This document shows, in pieces, positions 23,281-30,765 of a stretch of DNA of 64,000 nt; positions within the stretch are counted from its first letter, which is position 1; each line of letters starts with the position of its first letter. The notes under the pieces were generated by a model. It had not been told where the DNA came from. It ran no database searches and saw nothing but the letters and a program-made list of their open reading frames with translations. The stretch comes from Bdellovibrio bacteriovorus (GTDB lineage Bacteria; Bdellovibrionota; Bdellovibrionia; Bdellovibrionales; Bdellovibrionaceae), in assembly GCF_002208115.1 (NCBI RefSeq), contig NZ_CP020946.1, positions 1,984,001-2,048,000 on the forward strand. Direction: 5' to 3'. The position numbers were made by a program, and so were the translations under genes.

Positions 23281-23304
23281 TCAAACCATCCTGTTTAACA
23301 AACA

Positions 23305-23781
23305 CTACTTCACCGCGGCTTCAAGCTGGGCGATATCAATTTTTTGCATCGTCATCATGGACTCAAAAGCCCTCTTGGCTTTGTCAGCATCCTTGCTGGT
23401 CGTCAGGTCCAGCAGAATTCTTGGTGTGATCTGCCAGGAAAAGCCCCAGCGGTCCTTGCACCAGCCGCAGTCGCTGGCAGCACCACCGTTATTGATGATG
23501 GCATTCCAGTAGCGGTCGGTTTCTTCCTGATTTTCAGTGATCACCATGAAGCTGACCGATTCATTGGGCTTAAAAATCGGCCCCCCATTCAGGCCCACAA
23601 ACTTGCGACCCAGAACGGTGAATTCCACCGTCAGCTCCGTCCCCTGTTTTCCACCGGGAAAATCCCCCGGAGCGGTATTCACGCGACCCACTTCGCTATT
23701 GGGGAAAGTCTTTGCATAGAATGCGGCGGCCTTACTGGCCTCGCCGTGATCGAACCAAACACAAGTCACTAACTCCGTCAT
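23305..23781 (-). CDS. PhnB-like VOC family protein (3-dmu-9_3-mt type)
   Basis: A 158-residue glyoxalase/VOC-fold protein. It starts with the family pattern [20 protein letters not shown], has [19 protein letters not shown] and [19 protein letters not shown], then [20 protein letters not shown] near the end. Family members are widespread, often called PhnB or 3-demethylubiquinone methyltransferase-like; the substrate is rarely known. The ATG at 23781 follows AAGGAGAATCC. Cytosolic; no operon partner. Confidence 0.9.
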   Translation of the reverse strand: MTELVTCVWFDHGEASKAAAFYAKTFPNSEVGRVNTAPGDFPGGKQGTELTVEFTVLGRKFVGLNGGPIFKPNESVSFMVITENQEETDRYWNAIINNGGAASDCGWCKDRWGFSWQITPRILLDLTTSKDADKAKRAFESMMTMQKIDIAQLEAAVK

Positions 23782-23902
23782 GGATTCTCCTTGGTGAACG
23801 ATTTAAGAAGCTGAAAACCCTTTCAGGGTCGCTGAGCCTGCCCGGTGATGGCAACTGATCTTTACGCAACGTTCAGGGGGCACTTTTTAATGAAAACATT
23901 TT

Positions 23903-24211
23903 TTACATCTCGAACAAGACCAAAATCAAACCAACAACACCCAGGCCCACGACCACGCGAAAACGCAGCATGAACGCGGGAATAACAGTTTCGATTTTAT
24001 TCAGCAGTTGCTTCGAGGCCGCCGATCCCACTTGGGAATGAATCTCGCGGGCTCTTTTCACACCTTGCAGGGATTCATCCAGACGAAGACCTGATCTGTG
24101 TGCGACTTTTTCCATTTCACCCATCAGGCGACGGTATTGAATCGTGGAGGCAATATAGATCACCACCGCAACACTGAATATCACCGCATAGATCACAGAA
24201 AACAGTCCCAC
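23903..24211 (-). CDS. Small membrane protein with two TM helices
   Basis: A 102-residue protein: an N-terminal membrane helix (VIYAVIFSVAVVIYIAST), a 50-residue charged helical middle (RLMGEMEKVAHRSGLRLDES, HSQVGSAASKQLLNKIETVI) and a C-terminal helix (VVVGLGVVGLILVLF). AAAGGAG lies 8 bases before a GTG start at 24211. No family recognised. Confidence 0.65.
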   Translation of the reverse strand: MGLFSVIYAVIFSVAVVIYIASTIQYRRLMGEMEKVAHRSGLRLDESLQGVKRAREIHSQVGSAASKQLLNKIETVIPAFMLRFRVVVGLGVVGLILVLFEM

Positions 24212-24256
24212 GACAGAGGCTCCTTTGTTGTTTTTAAGAATACGGGATTTTGGGAA

Positions 24257-24295
24257 TAAAAAAACCCCTGAAGTTGAAGTTTCCTTCAGGGGTTT
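24257..24295 (-). terminator. Rho-independent terminator after tRNA-Gly
   Basis: AAACCCCTGAAG pairs with CTTCAGGGGTTT (24262-24295) around a 10-base loop; the minus strand continues with TTTTTATT. It would end the tRNA-Gly transcript. Confidence 0.85.
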
Positions 24296-24356
24296 AAAAT
24301 TTTTTAGAATATCTCTAGAATTACTCTGATGCGGTCACTCCAATTTAAAGAAAAAT

Positions 24357-24432
24357 TGGAGCGGGAGACGGGGCTCAAACCCGCGACCTATGCCTTGGCA
24401 AGGCATCGCTCTATCAACTGAGCTACTCCCGC
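24357..24432 (-). tRNA. tRNA-Gly (anticodon GCC)
   Basis: The 76-nt minus-strand sequence runs from GCGGGAG to CTCCCGCTCCA. The anticodon stem ATGCC/GGCAT closes the loop TTGCCAA, giving GCC. D-arm AGCTCAGTTGATAGAGC, T-arm CGGGTTTGAGCCCCG (with mismatch), and encoded CCA are all present. Confidence 0.95.
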
Positions 24433-24450
24433 ATCGTTTCGAGAGAACCA

Positions 24451-24479
24451 AAATTACTGTTGCCTGACCCTATTGTCAA
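24451..24479 (-). promoter_or_regulatory. Sigma-70 promoter of tRNA-Gly
   Basis: On the minus strand TTGACA (24479-24474) is followed after exactly 17 bases by TAATTT (24456-24451), placing transcription start around 24444, about 12 bases before the mature tRNA 5' end. The -35 box is a perfect consensus. Confidence 0.75.
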
Positions 24480-24497
24480 CGGGTAAAAATCAAAAAA

Positions 24498-24644
24498 ATG
24501 AAAACTTTGTTGGTCGGTCGCATCAAAAAATGGATGATCTTTGCTCTCATAGGCTGTGTTGCCTATTTTACAGGCTATATTTGGGGGCAACACCAAAAAC
24601 AAAAGACTCCGCCTCCCCCACCCGTTCTGAGCAACCCTGAATAG
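24498..24644 (+). CDS. Possible 48-residue single-TM protein
   Basis: An ATG at 24498 opens a 48-codon frame: a basic start (MKTLLVGRIKKW), one hydrophobic segment (MIFALIGCVAYFTGYIWG), then a Gln/Lys-rich and five-Pro tail (PPPPPVLSNPE). The amino-acid layout is that of a real small inner-membrane protein, but the ribosome binding site is poor (AAAAATCAAAAAA). Confidence 0.45.
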   Translation: MKTLLVGRIKKWMIFALIGCVAYFTGYIWGQHQKQKTPPPPPVLSNPE

Positions 24645-24737
24645 ACCTGTCGAAAACGTCATCTAGGTTACCTGCTAAAAAGATGACTCTTGCTTGTGAT
24701 CGCATAAAAGGTCCCTAAACACATTTTAGGAGACCCC

Positions 24738-25238
24738 ATGCTGAAGCTATGGCTGTGCACTTTGACCTTTCTGACTGCCGCGCCACCCGCAAACGCGGCG
24801 CTTTTTTCCAACATGGAAGGCACCTATCGTGTGCTCTCCTGTGAAAATCTGGGAGCCAATCCTCATGAATCCCTGTGTGAATATTCGCAGATGACCGTGC
24901 ATCCGATGAACGATGCCACGGCCCTGTATTTCTCTCGCTGGGAAAACGAACAGGAACACGTCCGATCTTTCGGATTGCCAGTTTCCACGCGCCACCACCC
25001 GCACAGTCGCTACTGCGAAAAGGGCGACGTCTATGCAGCCTACGAACGCCTTTCTCAGGGTCATGGTGAAGTCATGATCATGAAGCGCACCACAGATGAC
25101 CTGTTTCATCTGTCCATCCATTTGCGCGCCGACGACTATGGCACACTGGATGTGATCGAAATGGATCTGGAGCGTCTGACAACCATGTCCCGTCCCGTTC
25201 CGGAGCTGAACCCGGGGGTTATGACAGCGTCGTTTTAA
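24738..25238 (+). CDS. Small secreted protein of unknown function
   Basis: A 166-residue protein with a signal peptide (MLKLWLCTLTFLTAAPPANA). The mature part has three cysteines (LSCENL, SLCEYS, RYCEKG) and a beta-rich layout, with HHPHSR and HLSIHLRADD near the end. TTTTAGGAGACCCC gives a good ribosome binding site. Its 3' end overlaps the 3' end of the convergent ABC permease gene by 20 bp. No family recognised. Confidence 0.75.
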   Translation: MLKLWLCTLTFLTAAPPANAALFSNMEGTYRVLSCENLGANPHESLCEYSQMTVHPMNDATALYFSRWENEQEHVRSFGLPVSTRHHPHSRYCEKGDVYAAYERLSQGHGEVMIMKRTTDDLFHLSIHLRADDYGTLDVIEMDLERLTTMSRPVPELNPGVMTASF

Positions 25239-26295
25239 AGCGGCGCCAGCTTGCGGTGATGGCAATCACAGCCATCGCCACAAGAATCAGAACATTCGTC
25301 GTAATCAGCCGCAAATCCCCGCCCTTAAGCATTATGTTGCGCAGAAGTTCAATAAAATAAGTCAGCGGATTGATGTAGGAAAAAATCCGCATCACCCATG
25401 GCATGTTTTCCACCGGAAACACCATGCCGGAAAGCAGCACAGAGGGGAACAGGTATAAAAAACCACCCATCATGGACTGCTGCTGGTTCTTTGCGATCGT
25501 CGAAATGAAAAGACCGATTCCCACGGTGCAAAACACGAAAGCCACTGCTGCCAGCAAAAGCATCCACAGACTTCCCCGCAAAGGCATATCAAACAACGCC
25601 ACCGCCACCCCGACAATCAAGGGAATATTGCTCAACCCCAACAGCACAAAGGGCACCGTCTTACCCAGAATGACCTCCTCGGGCGACACGGGGGCTGAGA
25701 TCAGTGTTTCAAAAGTGCCCATCTCTTTTTCTTTTGTTATCGACATACTGGTCAGCAAAATCGTGATCAGGCACACCAGCATGCTCATCACCCCGGGAAC
25801 CAGAAACAAAGCCGAACGCATCGCTGGATTATACAGAACCCGCACATCAAATCGCAGCGGAGGATCCTGCGGATACAGCGAACGCACAACACTTCCCATA
25901 TAGCGCTCAATTCCCTGAGCGCGCGTGACGTTGGTGGCATTAATCAGAAGCTGCACTTCCCCCTCGCCGCGCCCCCTGCTGCGATCAAGGCCCCCCGTCG
26001 GCGCCACCAAAACGGCATCGGCTTCGCCTTTTTGAATCTGCTCATAAGGATTCGTCGTCTGAGTCCTGGCCGGAATAAACCAACCCGACGCCAGAGCTTT
26101 ACGGTGAATCTCTTGCAGGGCGCTGTCATGGGGCGCACCAAACAACCCCAGGCGGATGTTCTTGGCCTCCGTGGACAAGGCCACGCCAAAGATGGTGAGC
26201 TGAACACACGGGGCCAGGAAAAGCAAAATACGCATGCGCGGATCGCGCAAGGTCTGAAGAAACTCTTTTCGGATAAATCCCAGCAGTGTTTTCAT
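25219..26295 (-). CDS. ABC-2 type export permease (YbhR-like), last gene of efflux operon
   Basis: A 358-residue permease of the ABC-2/YbhR family. It begins with a cytoplasmic FIRKEFLQTLRDPRMRILLF (the common 'KE-x-x-x-x-x-RDP' lead), one TM, a large periplasmic part, then five C-terminal helices including MGTFETLISAPVSPEEVILG and LSGMVFPVENMPWVMRIFSY, typical of this family. It pairs with the permease encoded just upstream (ATGA overlap) to form the membrane channel, driven by the two ATPases of the operon. Likely exports drugs or hydrophobic compounds. Confidence 0.9.
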   Translation of the reverse strand: MKTLLGFIRKEFLQTLRDPRMRILLFLAPCVQLTIFGVALSTEAKNIRLGLFGAPHDSALQEIHRKALASGWFIPARTQTTNPYEQIQKGEADAVLVAPTGGLDRSRGRGEGEVQLLINATNVTRAQGIERYMGSVVRSLYPQDPPLRFDVRVLYNPAMRSALFLVPGVMSMLVCLITILLTSMSITKEKEMGTFETLISAPVSPEEVILGKTVPFVLLGLSNIPLIVGVAVALFDMPLRGSLWMLLLAAVAFVFCTVGIGLFISTIAKNQQQSMMGGFLYLFPSVLLSGMVFPVENMPWVMRIFSYINPLTYFIELLRNIMLKGGDLRLITTNVLILVAMAVIAITASWRRFKTTLS

Positions 26296-27398
26296 GGTTC
26301 GACGTCTCTTTTAAATTTCCTGGTGGCCAGGGTGATCATCAAAGTAAAAAGCCCGCACAGGGCTAAGAACGACGGCAGAATACTGAAAAATCCGGCCCCT
26401 TGTAAAAACAGCGCGCGGCTGATTTCGATAAACCACCGTGCCGGCAACAGCATCGTGAAATAGAAAAAGAACTTCGGCATATGCTCGACGGGAAAGATAA
26501 AACCTGAAAGCAGTATCGTGGGCAAAAGCCCGGACAACATCGCAAACTGCATGCTGAGCTGCTGCTTGCGCGTGACCACCGAAATCAAAAGCCCCTGAGC
26601 CAGATAAGTCGAAAGGAAAATCAAACAGGCCAGTAAATACAAAATAAAATTTCCCCTGAAGGGGACAGAAAAAACCACCTGCGACATCAGAAACACAAAA
26701 AACACCGCGATGATTCCCATCACCGAATAAGGCAACAATTTTCCCAGGATGATTTCGATCGGACGCACCGGGGTGGAAAGCAAAAGCTCCATCGAGCCAT
26801 TTTCCCATTCCCGGGCCACGGTCAAGGCGGTCAGCAAAATGGACAAGATAGCGATGATCGCGGCAGCAAGCCCCGGCACGACAAACCAGCGACTGTTCAG
26901 TTCGGGATTAAACAGGTAGCGCGTTTTGATTTCGACCGGTTCGCGAAATGTTCCAAATTCATTTTGCAACGCCCTTTTTTGAACCCCGCCCAGATAACCC
27001 AGTATCGATCCCGCTGAGGAATTATCAGCCCCATCAATCAGTATCTGAACCGCACTTTCATGCAAAGGCTTCAGGTCCCGCGCATAAGATGGCGGCACCA
27101 AAAGGACGGCATGCGCCCGCCCCTCATCCAGATACTGCAAGGCCTCTGCAGGGCTGTGCACATAGCGCGACTGAAAATATCCAGAGCTTGTAAAAACCCG
27201 TTCCAACAAGCGGGAATTCTGCGTTTTGCTGGCGTCATGGATCGCCAATGAAATGCGCTCCATATTAAACTCTATGGCAAACCCGAAAAACAGCACCATG
27301 ACAACCGGCATTCCCAAAGCCAGGGCCAGTGTGAAAGGGTCCCGCACAATATGAAAAACTTCTTTCTGTGCAATGGCCCAGACGGAACGAATTCTCAT
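26292..27398 (-). CDS. ABC-2 type export permease (YbhS-like)
   Basis: A 368-residue permease starting MRIRSVWAIAQKEVFHIVRD, the same layout as its partner: N-terminal TM, periplasmic domain, and a C-terminal five-helix block with GSMELLLSTPVRPIEIILGK and LSGFIFPVEHMPKFFFYF. I chose the ATG at 27398 because GGAGG lies upstream and it overlaps the stop of the ATPase gene (ATGA); a 47-residue upstream extension is only readthrough of the other gene's frame. Forms a heterodimer with the YbhR-like permease. Confidence 0.9.
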   Translation of the reverse strand: MRIRSVWAIAQKEVFHIVRDPFTLALALGMPVVMVLFFGFAIEFNMERISLAIHDASKTQNSRLLERVFTSSGYFQSRYVHSPAEALQYLDEGRAHAVLLVPPSYARDLKPLHESAVQILIDGADNSSAGSILGYLGGVQKRALQNEFGTFREPVEIKTRYLFNPELNSRWFVVPGLAAAIIAILSILLTALTVAREWENGSMELLLSTPVRPIEIILGKLLPYSVMGIIAVFFVFLMSQVVFSVPFRGNFILYLLACLIFLSTYLAQGLLISVVTRKQQLSMQFAMLSGLLPTILLSGFIFPVEHMPKFFFYFTMLLPARWFIEISRALFLQGAGFFSILPSFLALCGLFTLMITLATRKFKRDVEP

Positions 27399-28135
27399 CG
27401 TCCCTCCACTTCGGCAATAAAGACCTCTTCCAGGCTGACATCGTGAGGGTTGCGATCCGGAAAGTTCGCCGCCTTCAAACCTTCCGGAGAATTCAGTGCA
27501 ATCAACTCTCCGGATCTCATCAAGGCAATGCGGTGGCACTGCTCGGCCTCATCCATATAGTGAGTCGTGACAAAAACGGTTTTGCCTTCTTTACCCAGGG
27601 CCCGAATCAGCGACCAGAACCGCTGACGGTAGGCCGGACTGACACCGGCGGTAGGTTCATCCAAAAACACGATCTCGGGATCATGCAACAGCGATGACAC
27701 CAGACTGACTTGTTGTTTGATCCCGCCGGGCAGGTCTTTCACCAGGGTCTTTTCAGAGGCTTTAAAACGGATGAATTCAAGCAGTCGTTCTTTTTGTACT
27801 TTTAGCTGCTGCTCAGGAAGCTTTCTTAAAGACGCGGTGAATGTCAGATTTTCCGCCACGGTCATATCATCATAAAGCGTGAATTTCTGGGACATGTACC
27901 CGACCTTCTTCTTCACCTCGAAGGCCTGCCGTTGCACGTCCAGCCCGCAAACCCGGGTTTCCCCTTGGGAAGGCAGCAGCAGTCCGCAAAGGACCCGAAT
28001 CGTCGTCGTCTTCCCCGCGCCATTGGCCCCAAGAAAACCAAAGATCTCCCCCTTCTCAACCGTAAAACTGATATCCTTCACGGCATAATAGTCACCGAAC
28101 TTCACTGAAAGATTTTGCACCTCGACGGAGTTCAT
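27395..28135 (-). CDS. ABC transporter ATP-binding protein (second of two)
   Basis: A 246-residue ATPase. Walker A is GANGAGKTT, the Q-loop region is KVGYMSQKFTLYDDMTV, the signature is degenerate (LPGGIKQQVS rather than LSGGQ), Walker B is IVFLDEPTAGVSP and the H-switch is VFVTTHYMDEAEQC. In E. coli YbhF the two ATPase halves are fused; here they are separate genes with ATGA overlap, this being the C-terminal half. Cytoplasmic motor of the exporter. Confidence 0.93.
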   Translation of the reverse strand: MNSVEVQNLSVKFGDYYAVKDISFTVEKGEIFGFLGANGAGKTTTIRVLCGLLLPSQGETRVCGLDVQRQAFEVKKKVGYMSQKFTLYDDMTVAENLTFTASLRKLPEQQLKVQKERLLEFIRFKASEKTLVKDLPGGIKQQVSLVSSLLHDPEIVFLDEPTAGVSPAYRQRFWSLIRALGKEGKTVFVTTHYMDEAEQCHRIALMRSGELIALNSPEGLKAANFPDRNPHDVSLEEVFIAEVEGR

Positions 28136-28875
28136 GGCGCCTCCTCGAGGGCGTCGTATTGCAGAAACACCTCATCAAAGGTGCGACACTGACGTTCCTT
28201 TAAAATCTGCTCCGGAGTTCCCTCCAACAAGGCTTTGCCATCAAATAACAGATGAACTTCATCACACTTCAAGGCTTCATCCATATAGGAGGTCGTGACC
28301 AGGATCAGAATATCCTCATCGCGGATCAGCTCATGCAAAAGCTCCCAGAAATCACGACGGCTTAAGGGGTCCACGCCATTGGTTGGCTCATCCAGCAACA
28401 ACACCTTTGGTGATGACAGCAGCGAGCAGATCAAACCCAGCTTCTTGTACATCCCGCCGGAAAGCTGTGAAGCCAGACGGTCGGTGAACTCTTCAAGCCT
28501 TGCCATGCGCAGAAGCTTGTCCCGGCGTGACCGATAGACCTGATCGGGCACCTGAAAAAGCGTGCGAAAAAATTCAAGATGTTCATGAATGCTCAGCTCC
28601 GGATAAAGACTTTGGGTCTGAGGCATATAAGCTATGTGTTCGCGCAAGTCTGAAAAAGACACCGGCTGATCTTCGCGCCGAAAGATGATCTTGCCGCCGT
28701 CGGCCTTTAAAAGACCCATCAAATGGCGCAGGAAGGTGGTTTTACCCGCCCCCTCAGGTCCAATAACCCCATGAATGACCCCCGGAGAAAAGCTCATCGT
28801 CAGGCCTTTTAAGGCCTCCGTCGTGCGCAATTTTTTAGTGAGGCTTTCGACGGCGATGGCGATAGTTCCAGACAT
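28132..28875 (-). CDS. ABC transporter ATP-binding protein (first of two)
   Basis: A 247-residue ATPase. Walker A is GPEGAGKTT, Q-loop IAYMPQTQSLYPELSI, signature LSGGMYKKLGLI, Walker B VLLLDEPTNGVDPLSR, H-loop region ILVTTSYMDEALKCD, where Ser replaces the usual His of the H-switch (LVTTSYMDEA vs TTHYMDEA). That Ser suggests this half has a degenerate catalytic site, as in the N-terminal half of YbhF-like proteins. Start at 28875 overlaps the membrane-fusion gene stop (TGATG) with GGAGG upstream. Confidence 0.92.
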   Translation of the reverse strand: MSGTIAIAVESLTKKLRTTEALKGLTMSFSPGVIHGVIGPEGAGKTTFLRHLMGLLKADGGKIIFRREDQPVSFSDLREHIAYMPQTQSLYPELSIHEHLEFFRTLFQVPDQVYRSRRDKLLRMARLEEFTDRLASQLSGGMYKKLGLICSLLSSPKVLLLDEPTNGVDPLSRRDFWELLHELIRDEDILILVTTSYMDEALKCDEVHLLFDGKALLEGTPEQILKERQCRTFDEVFLQYDALEEAP

Positions 28876-29609
28876 CAATCCTCCGCCATCCACTCCAGAG
28901 TCATTCCGGGCTTCAGAATGCCTTCGGGGTTTTCAAAACGGATCTTCACCGCATAAACCAGCCTTGTTCTTTCGTCCCGGGTCTGCACGTTTTTAGGTGT
29001 GAACTCGGCTTCCGGATTGATGTAAGCAATCACCCCGGAAAATTTTTTATCGTCCATCTCCGGCAGGCGCGCTGAAACTTTTTGATCCATCTTCAACGGA
29101 GAGATCCGGTCATGGGGCAGATAGAAATAAGCGTAAACTTCAGAAAGGTCCCCCAGCGTCAGTAACTTCGCTCCGGGTAAAACCATTTCACCGGGTTCGA
29201 AGTACGTCGTCAGCACGGTGCCTTGGATGGGCGCTGCGACTTCGCACCACTTGAAGCGGGTCTCGATTTCATCTTTGCGATTTTTGATCTGATCGTAACT
29301 TTCCTGGGCGATGCTGCCACCGCGATAAAGTCTTACGGCGCGGTCATAATTCTTTCTGGCAAGGTCATAGCCCAGACGAATTTCTTCGCAATCCAGTTTC
29401 ACCAGGGACTGACCTTTTGTAACTATCTGTCCTTCTTTGACAGGAAATTCAGAAATCACGGATGACACCCGGGCAGGGATGTCCACTTTGGTCACCTCGA
29501 CGGTGCCGGCATAGGAAAAATCAGATCGGAACAGGAAGGTTTTGGCGAGATACGCCAGAAGCAAAAGAAGAAGAACTGCGACAAGAGGTATCAGCTTTTT
29601 CTTAGACAT
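28875..29609 (-). CDS. HlyD-family membrane fusion protein (YbhG-like), first gene of efflux operon
   Basis: A 244-residue periplasmic adaptor anchored by an N-terminal helix (KKKLIPLVAVLLLLLLAYLA). It shows the lipoyl/barrel-sandwich split typical of the family (VTKVDIPARVSSVISEFPVK, EGQIVTKGQSLVKLD), a short coiled-coil hairpin (NYDRAVRLYRGG ... SYDQIKNRKDEIETR), then VAAPIQGTVLTTYFEPGEMV and the beta-barrel. It should link the inner-membrane ABC exporter to an outer-membrane channel encoded elsewhere. Start at 29609 (MSKKKLIP) has a weak ribosome binding site; an upstream extension adds 30 residues without a site. Confidence 0.88.
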   Translation of the reverse strand: MSKKKLIPLVAVLLLLLLAYLAKTFLFRSDFSYAGTVEVTKVDIPARVSSVISEFPVKEGQIVTKGQSLVKLDCEEIRLGYDLARKNYDRAVRLYRGGSIAQESYDQIKNRKDEIETRFKWCEVAAPIQGTVLTTYFEPGEMVLPGAKLLTLGDLSEVYAYFYLPHDRISPLKMDQKVSARLPEMDDKKFSGVIAYINPEAEFTPKNVQTRDERTRLVYAVKIRFENPEGILKPGMTLEWMAED

Positions 29610-29625
29610 AGGAAAAAGCCTAAAA

Positions 29626-29653
29626 TAAAAAAAGCCGGGGGTCACCCGGCTTT
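29626..29653 (-). terminator. Rho-independent terminator
   Basis: AAAGCCGGG/CCCGGCTTT stem (29631-29653) with TTTTTATTTT following on the minus strand; closes the HEXXH-protein gene at 29675. Confidence 0.85.
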
Positions 29654-29674
29654 CATGACGAAATGTCGTAAGTC

Positions 29675-30571
29675 CTAGTTGGCAGGTGCGAACCAGCAAC
29701 GAGGGCGAACACCCGCGGTATCACGAGGTGCATAGCAAGAACCGGATTTGTAATCGGAGTTGCTCAGCTTTTCGCTTTCTTTAGCCACACACAACATACC
29801 CGCAAAGTAAGTGTCCAGACGGCACTGAGTCGCAGGGTGTCTGTCGTCAGTGCGGGAAACCACGTTCTTATCCGGAGTACCGAATGTCGGAGCGGAGGTT
29901 TCTTTACGCAAAGCCTGGAACAGGTTTGCCACAGATTGACCCGCCAAAGAAGTTCTTAGACAGATCAGACGATCTTGCTCATCCGGGAACTGAGCAGTAC
30001 AAGCTGCTTCAGCCGTTGGATCCAAATCAAGATCCTTCAGGATTGCTGCGTTGTCGTCTTCAGCAAAGAAACGACGCAAGCACTTCAAAGAAGCGTAGTA
30101 GTCAGAGCCACCTTCGTTGGTCGCCCAAGCGCCACCGAACCAGCTTTGCATTTTTGGAGCACCACCGTTGTGGTGACCGAACTCGTGGCACGCTACCAAA
30201 GCGAAACCTTCGATGTTCGTCGCCGGGTGACGAGCCAAACCACCATACATGTTCAACACTTGAGTGTTGCCGGATCTTTGTGCGGAAGCATTTACAGTAC
30301 CATCATTCCAAAGACGGTTGATTTTCAAGCGATCCCCCATCGCTTCAACGTCCTTCGCAAACAATCTTTCAAGACGGTCCAAAACCATGTTGAATTGTTG
30401 TTCGGTGATACCACCCACGGTGAAAACACCAGCTGGGATGTACAAATTGTTCTCTGGAACGAATCCGGAGCACAGTGTCACAGATTCAGATGTCGCTGTT
30501 TGGTGTGTGAAGCCTACAGTTGCAACCAATGCAACAACGGCCAACGCACGACGTAGTGTCGTTTTTGTCAT
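29675..30571 (-). CDS. Secreted HEXXH metalloprotease-like protein
   Basis: A 298-residue protein with a signal peptide (LRRALAVVALVATVGFTHQ). The segment ALVACHEFGHHNGGAPKMQS holds HEFGH, the zinc-binding HEXXH, with an extra His and a Gly three residues on; EGGSDYYASLKC about 30 residues later supplies an acidic third ligand candidate (as in gluzincins, E in 'EGGSDY'). Eight further cysteines suggest disulfides. It is a periplasmic or exported protease, plausibly used in prey degradation. TCAAGGAGGGGAAAGTC is a strong ribosome binding site and a terminator follows. Family unnamed to me. Confidence 0.75.
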   Translation of the reverse strand: MTKTTLRRALAVVALVATVGFTHQTATSESVTLCSGFVPENNLYIPAGVFTVGGITEQQFNMVLDRLERLFAKDVEAMGDRLKINRLWNDGTVNASAQRSGNTQVLNMYGGLARHPATNIEGFALVACHEFGHHNGGAPKMQSWFGGAWATNEGGSDYYASLKCLRRFFAEDDNAAILKDLDLDPTAEAACTAQFPDEQDRLICLRTSLAGQSVANLFQALRKETSAPTFGTPDKNVVSRTDDRHPATQCRLDTYFAGMLCVAKESEKLSNSDYKSGSCYAPRDTAGVRPRCWFAPAN

Positions 30572-30700
30572 GACTTTCCCCTCCTTGAGTCTAGACGTTA
30601 AAAAAGCCTATCAACATGATGCGGACAAACTCAAACATTTAAATAAGTTATGAAGCGCTGCACCTTGGTCTGGAAATCAGTCAACCGATTTTGATTAAAG

Positions 30701-30715
30701 AATTGCAGTGCAATT
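30701..30715. promoter_or_regulatory. AATTGCA-G-TGCAATT palindrome upstream of the chemoreceptor
   Basis: A perfect 7+1+7 palindrome lies 50 bp before the chemoreceptor ATG, with TTGACG just after it; it could be an operator over the promoter. Confidence 0.5.
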
Positions 30716-30765
30716 GACGAACAGAATCAAGTCAAAGTTTTTCCAACACTTATTAGGAGTCGTCC

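Noticed and set aside
24423-24662. 79-codon minus-strand frame
   Set aside because: It overlaps the tRNA-Gly gene and its promoter and has no ribosome binding site.
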